From Alphaproteobacteria bacterium (GTDB taxonomy: Bacteria > Pseudomonadota > Alphaproteobacteria > Sphingomonadales > Sphingomonadaceae), in the NCBI GenBank assembly GCA_018970445.1, contig JAGWWF010000012.1:1-64000 (forward strand): 64,000 bases of DNA, in the 5' to 3' direction. Positions 43,044 through 50,893 of the stretch are shown one piece after another; the stretch's first letter is position 1, and each line of letters starts with the position of its first letter. Made by a program: the position numbers and the translations under genes. The notes under the pieces are model-generated. The model worked only from the letters and a program-made list of their open reading frames with translations. It was not told the DNA's origin and did not search any database.

Positions 43044-45401
43044 ATGGCGGGGCTTGCGAAGGGTGTTTCAGTTTTGGCGTTGGCGGCAGCCTGGGCTGCG
43101 GCGCCGGCACATGCGCAAAGCGGCGATGCTTCTGCCGGAGCGAATGACGCCACCGCCGAAATCGTGGTCACAGCCCTGCGACGGGAGACGTCGCTGAAGG
43201 ATGCGCCGCTGTCGATTGCAGTGGTCAACGCCGAAACCTTGCAGCAGCAGGCGGTGGACGATTTCTTCGACCTGGCCCTGCGCGTGCCGAACGTGGCGAT
43301 TTTCGAAAACAACAACCTTTCGGGCCGCACGGCGGTGACGATCCGCGGCATTCCGGGCCGTGCTGGCATTTTCGTTGACGACGTGTTCGTGGGCGACAGT
43401 TCCGCCATCAATACGCTACTGGTGGATGTTGATCGGGTTGAGGTGCTGCGCGGCCCGCAGGCCACGCTTTTTGGCCGCAACGCCATTTCCGGTGCGATCA
43501 ACACCATCACCCGCAAGCCGGGCAATGAACTCTTTGCCCAAGGCCGTGTCCGCTATGGCAGTTACAACGAAACCTATGTGGCCGGGGCCTTCGGCACGCC
43601 GATCGTCAAGGATCTGCTGGCTGCCAAGATCTCGGGCGCCTATCGCAAGAATGATGGCTTCGATCGGGAGCGGAATGGCGGCCGGGTCAACGGCGACGAT
43701 GGCTGGGCATTGCAGGGCCAACTCCGTTTCACGCCGTCATCCAGCGTCGATATCCTGATTTCCGGTGATTATTCGAAGGACAATAACCACACCGGCTATA
43801 CGGATGCCGTTGCCGATTACTCGCTCAACAACGCGCCGGGGCAGACTTTCCTCAATGCAGGGAGGGATGGCAAGGGCTTTGATCGCATGGTGCCGGATCG
43901 CGATGGCATCAACACGCAGAACCGCAAGATCTGGGGCCTGTCAGGCACCATTGACTTCGACATCGGCTTTGCAAACCTGAAATCCATCACCGCGTATCGC
44001 GAGGTTTCCTTCCTCTACAAGCGGGACGGCGACGGCACTTCCTTTGACATCATCAGTGGCACCCAGCCGGTGGATTATCACCAGTTCAGCCAAGAATTCC
44101 GGCTGGTGTCCAAGCCTTCCGACCATTTTGAATGGCTGGTCGGGGGCTATTACTTCAGGGACAAGCGCACCTCGCGTGACAGCAACCTCCTGGGCTCGGA
44201 CTGGATCATCGCCACGGTGCCGCCGCTGGCGGCACTGGCGCCCCCGCTGGTGCCAGGCGGCACGGCCGGGGTGGTCACCGTGGGCCGACTGTTCGCCAGC
44301 ACCACCCTGCAGAACATCATCGGCGTGCGCCCGCCATCCAATGTCCTTGGCACCCAGGAAACCTTTGACCAGAACGAGATCGAGAGCTTTGCCGGCTTCG
44401 GCTCCGCCACCTGGAAGATCTCGCCGCAACTCGAGCTCACCGGCGGTCTGCGCTACACCCGGGAAAAGGTGGACGGCGCCTATGGCCGCAACGTGTCGGG
44501 GTTCCTGGTGAATTTCGTGCCGCCGATTGCCCGCCAGCAACTGAGCAGCGGCTGGGATGGCGAATGGTCACCAATGGCCAGCCTGTCTTATCGGCCGTCC
44601 AGGGAAGTGACGCTGTATGCCACCTTCAGCACCGGCTTCCGCAGTGGCGGGTTCAACCTGGCGCCGGCCGCCGTCAATCCGCCGGCAAATGATGCCGCCC
44701 AGCGCCGGTTCCGCCCGGAAACGGTGACCAACTATGAAGCGGGCGTGAAATCCGTGCTGCTGGACGGCAAGCTCTATGCCAATGCCGCCGTGTTCTACAT
44801 GAAGTATCAGGATTTCCAGCGCAGCTTCTACCGGATTGATCCGGTGACGGGCGCACAGGTCAACACCTTCAACGCCGAGGCCAGCATGCGCGGCCTTGAA
44901 CTCGAATTGACCGCAACGCCCACTAAATGGCTGACGCTCTCGGCCGGATATGGTTATCAGGACAGCAAATACGGCAGCTATGCCAACGCGCCGGTGCAGT
45001 CCTATCTTGTGCCCAACCCGGCAGGTGCATTGCTGACCACGGATCTGACCGGCGCCCAGCTGCCCTTCGCGCCAAAACACAGCCTCACGCTGTCCGGCGT
45101 GGCCCGCATCCCGGTGAATGATCGCCTGCAGATCACCACCGGTTCCGACATGCAATTGCGTTCATCTTATCCGGTGTCGGACGGGATCGATGCCATCCGC
45201 ATTGTTGGGGACACGTTCCAGCTGAACGGCTTCATCTCGCTGGGCCCGGCGAACGGCCGGTGGCAAGTGACCGGCCGCGTGCGCAATCTGACCAACCAAG
45301 TTTACCGCACCGGGCTCGATTACAACAATTTCGTTGGCACGGTCTATCAGAGCCTGTCCGCACCGAGAACTTTCGCCATCGAGGCCTCATTCCGTTTCTG
45401 A
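43044..45401 (+). CDS. TonB-dependent outer-membrane receptor
   Basis: I chose ATG 43044, with GGGGAGG seven to eight bases upstream; an in-frame ATG at 42975 would place the operator inside the gene. The 785-residue protein has a signal peptide (ending APAHAQ), a TonB box (EIVVTA) and a plug domain with DDVFVGD, VEVLRGPQATLFGRNAISGAINTITRKP (in parts VLRGPQATLFGRN and GAINTITRKP). A beta barrel ends in the aromatic FAIEASFRF. It would import a substrate too large for porins. It has its own copy of the shared operator and is followed by the XRE-cupin regulator gene after 67 bases. Confidence 0.93.
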   Translation: MAGLAKGVSVLALAAAWAAAPAHAQSGDASAGANDATAEIVVTALRRETSLKDAPLSIAVVNAETLQQQAVDDFFDLALRVPNVAIFENNNLSGRTAVTIRGIPGRAGIFVDDVFVGDSSAINTLLVDVDRVEVLRGPQATLFGRNAISGAINTITRKPGNELFAQGRVRYGSYNETYVAGAFGTPIVKDLLAAKISGAYRKNDGFDRERNGGRVNGDDGWALQGQLRFTPSSSVDILISGDYSKDNNHTGYTDAVADYSLNNAPGQTFLNAGRDGKGFDRMVPDRDGINTQNRKIWGLSGTIDFDIGFANLKSITAYREVSFLYKRDGDGTSFDIISGTQPVDYHQFSQEFRLVSKPSDHFEWLVGGYYFRDKRTSRDSNLLGSDWIIATVPPLAALAPPLVPGGTAGVVTVGRLFASTTLQNIIGVRPPSNVLGTQETFDQNEIESFAGFGSATWKISPQLELTGGLRYTREKVDGAYGRNVSGFLVNFVPPIARQQLSSGWDGEWSPMASLSYRPSREVTLYATFSTGFRSGGFNLAPAAVNPPANDAAQRRFRPETVTNYEAGVKSVLLDGKLYANAAVFYMKYQDFQRSFYRIDPVTGAQVNTFNAEASMRGLELELTATPTKWLTLSAGYGYQDSKYGSYANAPVQSYLVPNPAGALLTTDLTGAQLPFAPKHSLTLSGVARIPVNDRLQITTGSDMQLRSSYPVSDGIDAIRIVGDTFQLNGFISLGPANGRWQVTGRVRNLTNQVYRTGLDYNNFVGTVYQSLSAPRTFAIEASFRF

Positions 45402-45468
45402 CCAGAAACGAGGCTTGACCTTCCTTGTCGCCACGCCAATGATTCTCGGGAGAAGGATCATCCGAGAC

Positions 45469-46116
45469 ATGGCGACAAGAAAGCGTACTGCCCCGATCAA
45501 TTCCCCCCGGGTGGAGGAGCGCGCGCCGGAGAATCTGGGCGCGCACATCCGGGAATTGCGGTCGGAGCGGCGGTGGTCGTTGAGTGAGTTGTCTTCGCGT
45601 TCGGGAATCGCCGCCTCAACCCTGTCGAAGGTGGAGAATGACACACTGTCATTGACTTATGACCGGCTGATGATGGTGGCGCGCGGCTTCGGGCTGTCCC
45701 TGTCAGAGTTTCTCGCCCCGCGCAGCGAAGCGGTGACGGCGAACCAGGGCGTTGCGCGCATCAGCTGGGCCCGCCGCGGCTCTGGCGAGCGGGTGGTGAC
45801 TGGCGCATACAAATCCGATTACCTTTGTGGCAATCTGCGGCAGAAACGCATGATCCCTTTGCTCACCGAGGTGCGGGCCCGCACGCTGGAAGAATTCGGC
45901 CCCCTGCTGCGGCACGAGGGTGAGGAATTCGTGTTCGTGCTTACCGGCCGGGTGGAAGTGAACACCGAATTCTACGAACCGGAAATCCTGGAGCAGGGTG
46001 AAGGCGTATACATCGACAGCCGCCAAGGGCATGCATATTTGAATGCCTCTGACGAGGTGTCCATCATCCTGTCAGTCAACTCCGAAACGCCCAAGGACAA
46101 TCTGATCACCGATTGA
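45469..46116 (+). CDS. XRE-family regulator with C-terminal cupin domain
   Basis: ATG 45469 gives 215 residues; AGAAGG lies about 12 bases upstream, and ATG 45439 is an alternative start. Residues 22-82 form an HTH_3 domain (LGAHIRELRSERRWSLSELSSRSGIAASTLSKVEND..., here cited in parts), with the recognition helix near residues 48-58. Residues about 130-205 form a double-psi beta-helix cupin with HEGEEFVFVLTGRVEV and YIDSRQGHAYLN, a small-ligand sensor. Regulators of this kind control amino acid, polyamine and peptide catabolism. It is the only transcription factor gene in the 3-56 kb island and the best local candidate for the shared palindrome. It overlaps the convergent hydrolase gene by 11 bases. 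Confidence 0.9.
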   Translation: MATRKRTAPINSPRVEERAPENLGAHIRELRSERRWSLSELSSRSGIAASTLSKVENDTLSLTYDRLMMVARGFGLSLSEFLAPRSEAVTANQGVARISWARRGSGERVVTGAYKSDYLCGNLRQKRMIPLLTEVRARTLEEFGPLLRHEGEEFVFVLTGRVEVNTEFYEPEILEQGEGVYIDSRQGHAYLNASDEVSIILSVNSETPKDNLITD

Positions 46117-47266
46117 CCGTTGCCGGCAGCTGCCCTCGCTGGGCTGCCAGGAAGCCGCGAATGGCTGCAAGGGTGAAGGCCGGCTCGGTCAGCACGAAGT
46201 AATGCCCGGCACCTGGTCGCGCCTTCATGAGGATGCCGCGGCTGGTGAAACCTACATAATCCCGGGTCCATTGCGCGCGCAGCAACTGCCAGTTCTGCAA
46301 TTCGCGCGGCGTCAGCCCCTTCGGCGCCTGCTTGCCGATTTCCGCTGCGGATTGGTCCTGAACGATCATCAGGACCGGCAAGTCTCCCAACGCGCCCGGC
46401 GCGCGCGCGAGCGCCAGGCCGTTCTGGCAGATCAGGGACAGCGCCTCACGCTGGGCGGCCAGCGAACGCGGGCGCGATTCCAAGTTCACCAATGTGGGAT
46501 AAAGCGCACCCAGCGCCCGGTTCGGGCTGCCTGGCGTGTCAGCGTTCATCGGGTTGAGCGACGGAACCAACCCAAGGCCGAACATGGAGGCCCAGAAGGC
46601 AAGGCCACCGGGCGCTGTCGGCCCGCATCCATAAAGGCTCTGCTGTTCGACAAACCAGCTTGGCGGGGTTGGATCGAGCAGGATCGCCGCTGGCACCCGA
46701 TCGGGATAGGCTTGGGCCAGGTTGGCAGCGACCAGCCCGCCTACCGAATGGCCCACTGGCACGATTCGGCTCGTCTCGCCCGCCGAAGTCACCGCCTGCA
46801 TCAATTCGCTGATGATGGTTTCCAGCTTGCGCGGCGTGTGCGCGGCATCGGCCCAACCGGTGCCGGGCCTGTCAACCAGACAACTGCGGTGAGTTTCCCG
46901 CAGGGCCTTGTGCAGGGGTGCCAGGAACCAGCCCGATGAATAGGCGCCGGATACCAACAAAAGCGTGGGGCCACCCCTGGGGCCTTCGCACAGCACGAAC
47001 AATCGCTCCGAACCCACGTTGATCAACCGCCCGCCTGCCGGGCGGGCCGCTTCCAGATCGCTGGCAGCATTGGCCATGGCGAGTGCGCCGGCGGCCAGCG
47101 CGAGGCCTGCAAGCGTCAGCACCGCCCCCAACCCGCCAAGCCCAGCCCGGCGCCAGCCCATGCCGCGCCAGCTGCGGTGCAGGGTTAGCCCGCCCATCAG
47201 CAACACCGTTGCGGCGGCCAGCCAGGGAAACAACGGACCGACGAGAAATGAGGTCATGGCTGGCAT
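46106..47266 (-). CDS. Membrane-anchored alpha/beta hydrolase
   Basis: I chose ATG 47266, with GGAG five bases upstream; the frame extends 5' but crosses the operator. The 386-residue protein has two or three N-terminal hydrophobic helices (residues 8-70). An alpha/beta hydrolase fold follows, with LLLVSGAYSSGW, VDRPGTGWAD and nucleophile elbow VGHSVGG (Ser174); the catalytic His is probably in AGHYFVL near the C terminus. It is likely an esterase, lipase or amidase held at the inner membrane. It diverges from the DUF819 gene and shares operator g. Confidence 0.85.
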   Translation of the reverse strand: MPAMTSFLVGPLFPWLAAATVLLMGGLTLHRSWRGMGWRRAGLGGLGAVLTLAGLALAAGALAMANAASDLEAARPAGGRLINVGSERLFVLCEGPRGGPTLLLVSGAYSSGWFLAPLHKALRETHRSCLVDRPGTGWADAAHTPRKLETIISELMQAVTSAGETSRIVPVGHSVGGLVAANLAQAYPDRVPAAILLDPTPPSWFVEQQSLYGCGPTAPGGLAFWASMFGLGLVPSLNPMNADTPGSPNRALGALYPTLVNLESRPRSLAAQREALSLICQNGLALARAPGALGDLPVLMIVQDQSAAEIGKQAPKGLTPRELQNWQLLRAQWTRDYVGFTSRGILMKARPGAGHYFVLTEPAFTLAAIRGFLAAQRGQLPATVNR

Positions 47267-47310
47267 GCTCCATCGATGGGCCAGTGAACAAAATCGGTAT
47301 AGACACAATG

Positions 47311-47325
47311 TTTCTAAAATGAAAC
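47311..47325. promoter_or_regulatory. Operator-like palindrome g (alpha/beta hydrolase / DUF819 divergent promoter)
   Basis: GTTTCTAAAATGAAA/C region, a weaker copy of the motif. It lies 45 bases upstream of ATG 47266 and 11 bases before a short upstream frame that leads into the DUF819 gene. Confidence 0.5.
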
Positions 47326-47335
47326 GATACTTTCC

Positions 47336-47395
47336 ATGTTGCTTCCCCGATCTGATGGGCCTGCCACATTGGCCGGCCGGCCTTGCTCGCCATGA
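47336..47395 (+). CDS. Possible 19-residue leader peptide coupled to the DUF819 gene
   Basis: ATG 47336 opens a 19-codon frame whose TGA (47393-47395) overlaps ATG 47392 of the DUF819 gene as ATGA. It starts only 10 bases after operator g and has no clear ribosome-binding site. The DUF819 gene also lacks its own ribosome-binding site, so coupling through this frame is plausible. It may be chance. Confidence 0.3.
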   Translation: MLLPRSDGPATLAGRPCSP

Positions 47396-48522
47396 CGCTT
47401 GCTGCTGGCACCGACCTGCTGGCGCTGGCGCTGATGGCCGGCTGCGTGCTCGCTGGCCTGTGGGTGGCCCGGCAGCCGCGCCTGGCCTGGTTCAGTCCGC
47501 CGATGACGGCATTGGCGCTGGTTGTGGCATTGGCCAATTCCGGGATCATGCCACCCAGCGGCGGGCTTGCGGTGCCCGGCCTGTTGTCCGGCCCGCTGCT
47601 GGCGGCGGCGATCTTCCTGCTGTTGCTGCAGGCTGATCTGCGCGGGATCATGGCGGTGGGGCCGGGCCTGTTGCTGGCCTTTTTGGTTGGTTGTGTTGCG
47701 GTGGCAGTGGCTGCATTAGCGGCGGCCAGAATGCCGGCGATCGTGCAGGTCATCGGCCCACAGGCCGCGGAAGTGGCCGGCATGTTTGCCGGCACTTACA
47801 CGGGCGGCGCCGTCAACTTCAATACACTGGCCGCTAGCTTTGGCATGGATCGCCAGGGGCTGGTGTTTCTGGGCGCCACCGCGGTCGACAATGTCTGGAC
47901 GGCGCTGTGGATCATGGCCTGCGGGCTGGCGGCCAGCCGTATTCGGGCAAAGTCACCCACTCCCGCGACGCTGGCAGCGCCAGAAGGCAGACCGGGCAAT
48001 GATCTGTCGGTCGAGGCTTTGGCGCTGGGCACCATTGCCAGCATCGCGGCGGTCTGGGCGGGCGCATGGGCGGGCCAACAACTGCCGCTGGTCCATCCAT
48101 TGCTGTGGACCACGGTCATTGCCCTGGTCGCGGCGCAGACCCCGCTTTCGCGGTTGGGCCGGGTGCTGGAACCCGTGGCCATCTTGCTGCTTTACCTCTT
48201 TATCGCCTCGCTCGGCATCGATGTCAGGGTGGCGGACTTTGGCGACGCGATGGGCCTCCTGGCGGGCCTTGCTGCCATGGTGGGGGTAATTCTGGCGGTG
48301 CATGCGGCCGTGATGCTGGCGATTGCCCGCTGGACGCATATCGACCGCGGCGCGCTGATCGTCGCCTCCCAAGCAGCCATTGGCGGCCCGCCGACAGCCA
48401 TTGCGGTTGCACAAGCGCTTGATCGCCATGACTTGCGGCTGCCCGCCGTGCTGATGGGCTTGCTGGGCTACGCCATTGGTACGTGGCTGGGCCTTGCTGT
48501 CACGTTGCTGGCCAGTCGCTAG
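47392..48522 (+). CDS. DUF819 family membrane protein (putative transporter)
   Basis: I chose ATG 47392 (376 aa); TTG 47383 is an alternative, and neither has a clear ribosome-binding site. The protein has about ten hydrophobic helices and the DUF819 signature FAGTYTGGAVNFNTLAASFG. A second-half repeat with VASQAAIGGPPTAIAVAQA follows. Family members are uncharacterised carriers of the keto acid / inverted-repeat transporter type. It is divergent from the membrane hydrolase and overlaps the convergent dipeptidase gene by 4 bases, so it may move a product of the pathway. Confidence 0.83.
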   Translation: MTLAAGTDLLALALMAGCVLAGLWVARQPRLAWFSPPMTALALVVALANSGIMPPSGGLAVPGLLSGPLLAAAIFLLLLQADLRGIMAVGPGLLLAFLVGCVAVAVAALAAARMPAIVQVIGPQAAEVAGMFAGTYTGGAVNFNTLAASFGMDRQGLVFLGATAVDNVWTALWIMACGLAASRIRAKSPTPATLAAPEGRPGNDLSVEALALGTIASIAAVWAGAWAGQQLPLVHPLLWTTVIALVAAQTPLSRLGRVLEPVAILLLYLFIASLGIDVRVADFGDAMGLLAGLAAMVGVILAVHAAVMLAIARWTHIDRGALIVASQAAIGGPPTAIAVAQALDRHDLRLPAVLMGLLGYAIGTWLGLAVTLLASR

Positions 48523-49496
48523 GCATCAACCCAGCAACGCTGGGCAATGCGATGCCAGTTGCCACCCATGATGGCCGCAACCTCGCCAGGCGCAAGACCC
48601 GCCGACAGCAACCCGGCCCGTATGGCCGGCACTGCTTCCGGCGGGGTACATTCCGTGGGCGCCTCATAACCTGAACCTGGCGGAAAACTGCCTTTCATGG
48701 CGGATTTTTCACTTTCGAGCCCGGCCAGATCAAAGACGAAATCCAGCCCGAGCCCAACGTGCAATGGCCCCACCAGGGCCACCAGCTGCAGCAGATGTTG
48801 CACAACCAGCGTCTCCAGCGCCGCGCCCTGGCCCAGGAAGAGGCGCAAGCCATTGACCCCAATCACACCACCGCTGGCAGCGCAGGCCAGCGCCAGTTCG
48901 TTTGAGATGTTGCGCGGATGGTCACAAGCCGTCCGCAGGTTGGAATGCGACAGGATCATCGGCTTGCGGGCGACCGCCAATGCTGCCATTGCCGCTTCAG
49001 GCGCGGTGTGGCTGAGGCATACCACGATGCCGGCGTCTTCCATCGCGCTGATCAGGTCCCTGCCAGCCGGGGTCAACCCGGCTTCATCATGCACCCCGCC
49101 GGCAGCCCAGTTGCGCCGGTTGTAAGCCAGCAGCATCCACCGCACGCCCAGGTCGTGCAGGATGCCGACACGCGACAGATCGCCCTCCAGAGGGGCGGCA
49201 CCTTCGACATCAAAAACCACAGCCAAGCGACCGGCGCGACGCGCTGCTTCGATCTGCTTTACCGAGCGCGCCAGGCAGAAGCGGTCCGGCCGCGCCGATA
49301 ACCAGGCCGTGATGGCCTGCGCCATGGCCAGATGTTCGTCCCAGGCCATTTCCCCATAGCCAATGTTGAGGCTGACCACATCGACGCCTGCGTGGGCATA
49401 CCGGTCAAGCACGCCCAGATGGGCAGGCAGATCGGCTAGCGCCATGGGCGGACAGGCGTGATTGTCCCAAACAGGTGGCGGCAATTGAGCGGTCAT
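48519..49496 (-). CDS. Membrane dipeptidase family (M19) enzyme with altered first metal motif
   Basis: ATG 49496 overlaps the MFS stop (ATGA); 325 residues. Metal-site elements of M19 renal-dipeptidase enzymes are visible: His13 in DNHACP, Glu98 in FDVEGA, His163 in LSHTAPEA, His184 in LSHSNLR and Asp252 in GLDFVFD. The usual HxD of the first motif reads His13-x-Cys15, so the normal aspartate ligand is missing. M19 enzymes cut dipeptides, including those with a C-terminal D-residue or dehydro residue. The enzyme lacks a signal peptide, so it is probably cytoplasmic. It is paired with an NupG-like MFS carrier. Confidence 0.85.
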   Translation of the reverse strand: MTAQLPPPVWDNHACPPMALADLPAHLGVLDRYAHAGVDVVSLNIGYGEMAWDEHLAMAQAITAWLSARPDRFCLARSVKQIEAARRAGRLAVVFDVEGAAPLEGDLSRVGILHDLGVRWMLLAYNRRNWAAGGVHDEAGLTPAGRDLISAMEDAGIVVCLSHTAPEAAMAALAVARKPMILSHSNLRTACDHPRNISNELALACAASGGVIGVNGLRLFLGQGAALETLVVQHLLQLVALVGPLHVGLGLDFVFDLAGLESEKSAMKGSFPPGSGYEAPTECTPPEAVPAIRAGLLSAGLAPGEVAAIMGGNWHRIAQRCWVDA

Positions 49497-50737
49497 GGAA
49501 CCTCCGCGGTTGTGGTCGGGGCCTGCCGGGTCATGATGACATGGGCCAGCGCCACGCCGGCCGCCAGCAGCGCCGGCACCAGCCACAATACTGGCCAATC
49601 GGGCATGCCATCAGGCTGTCGGGTGGCCGTGGCCACCAGATTAGCAAGGTTGGCGCCAATCACGGTGCCAATGCCCAGCGTCATGAAGGTCAGGAACGCC
49701 TGGGCTCGGGCCCGGGCGGCAGGTGGGAAGAGCCTGTCCACATGCACCTGCCCTGCAACAAAGAAGAAATCATAGCAGACACCGTGCAGCAATATGCCTG
49801 CCAGCAGCATCCAGGTCGTCGCGCCATCAGCCGAATGGCCAAACGCAAACAGCAGATACCGCGCCACCCAGGCCAGCATGCCGATCAGCAGCACCCAGCG
49901 GATCCCCAGCCGCGCCAGCGCGAGCGGCAACAACAGCATGAACAGGATTTCCGAAACCTGGCCCAGCGATTGGACGGCGGCGGCACGCGGCATGCCGGCC
50001 GCGATCAGGAAGGCATTGGCATAGGCATAGTAGAAGCTGAGCGGCACGACGATCAGGGTGGAGCAGGCAATGAACACCCAGAAACCACGCTCACGCACAG
50101 ACAAAGCGAAATCAAAACCCAGCAGCGTTGACCAGCCTTGCCTCGCGTTGGCCGGGGGCGGGGGCGGCTTCGGCAGTGTGAAGCAGTAAAGACCCAGAAC
50201 TGCAGCACCCATTGCTGCCAGGAAAATGGGTGCGCGGGTGGGCTCCAGCGGGCCTGTAGGCAGCAGGCCAACTGCCAGTGCCAAATCAGGCCCGAAGCCA
50301 ATCAGCAGTCCGGCCACAATCCAGCCAATGGTGCCCAATGCCCGGATCGGCGGGAATTGCCGCGTGCTGTCCTCCAGCAGGGCCATAACGACCGCGTTCG
50401 ACAGCGGAATGGTCGGCATGTAGAGCAGCATGACCAGCAGCACGGCACCAATCATGCGGCCATTGCCACTTTCAACATATGCCAAATGGAGCAGCGCTGC
50501 CGCGCCCAGCACATGCAATATGCCCAGCAGGCGCCCAGCCTGGACATGGCGGTCGGCCAGCGCGCCGAACAGCATAGGGCTGACAATCGCGGCATAACCC
50601 TGCGTGGCATAGGTGGTGCCGATGATATCGTCGAACGGGCCCGCCGCGAGCCAGGCGCCCAGTGTGACCCACCATGCGCCCCACACGAAATATTGGGCGA
50701 ACATCAGCAGCCCCAGGCGCGCCGCTAGCACTGACAT
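49493..50737 (-). CDS. MFS transporter (nucleoside:H+ symporter-like family)
   Basis: I chose ATG 50737, with GGAG six bases upstream; ATG 50746 is an alternative. The 414-residue protein has twelve hydrophobic segments. The N terminus (RLGLLMFAQYFVWGAWWVTLGAWL) is typical of the NupG/XapB-like branch. It also has YMPTIPLSNAVVMALLED and RALGTIGWIVAGLLIG. Members of this branch in Bacteroidetes and alphaproteobacteria often accompany sugar or peptide catabolic genes rather than nucleoside genes. It is translationally coupled to the dipeptidase gene, suggesting uptake of its substrate. Confidence 0.85.
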   Translation of the reverse strand: MSVLAARLGLLMFAQYFVWGAWWVTLGAWLAAGPFDDIIGTTYATQGYAAIVSPMLFGALADRHVQAGRLLGILHVLGAAALLHLAYVESGNGRMIGAVLLVMLLYMPTIPLSNAVVMALLEDSTRQFPPIRALGTIGWIVAGLLIGFGPDLALAVGLLPTGPLEPTRAPIFLAAMGAAVLGLYCFTLPKPPPPPANARQGWSTLLGFDFALSVRERGFWVFIACSTLIVVPLSFYYAYANAFLIAAGMPRAAAVQSLGQVSEILFMLLLPLALARLGIRWVLLIGMLAWVARYLLFAFGHSADGATTWMLLAGILLHGVCYDFFFVAGQVHVDRLFPPAARARAQAFLTFMTLGIGTVIGANLANLVATATRQPDGMPDWPVLWLVPALLAAGVALAHVIMTRQAPTTTAEVP

Positions 50738-50778
50738 CGTCTCCAATTAGATGACTTGATGCATATACGATATTTGAG

Positions 50779-50793
50779 TATCGAAATGGAAAC
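50779..50793. promoter_or_regulatory. Operator-like palindrome h (MFS / sox divergent promoter)
   Basis: TATCGAAATGGAAAC (reverse complement GTTTCCATTTCGATA), a weaker copy of the motif between the divergent starts at 50737 and 50807/50890. Confidence 0.5.
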
Positions 50794-50806
50794 AAGGAGC
50801 ATCTGC

Positions 50807-50893
50807 GTGGCGGTTCCAGGAATGCGCTGGCCTGGCCTTTCGGGCCGTTCGCCGCTCGACGGGCATCCCGAACCTGTTGCATGTTCGGCATGA
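50807..50893 (+). CDS. Possible 28-residue leader peptide coupled to soxB
   Basis: GTG 50807 follows a strong ribosome-binding site (AAGGAG, 50794-50799) by seven bases. It opens a 28-codon frame whose TGA (50891-50893) overlaps ATG 50890 of soxB as ATGA. Neither candidate soxB start has a ribosome-binding site of its own, so the short frame may deliver ribosomes to soxB. The peptide is Pro/Gly/Arg rich and resembles nothing I know. Confidence 0.45.
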   Translation: MAVPGMRWPGLSGRSPLDGHPEPVACSA

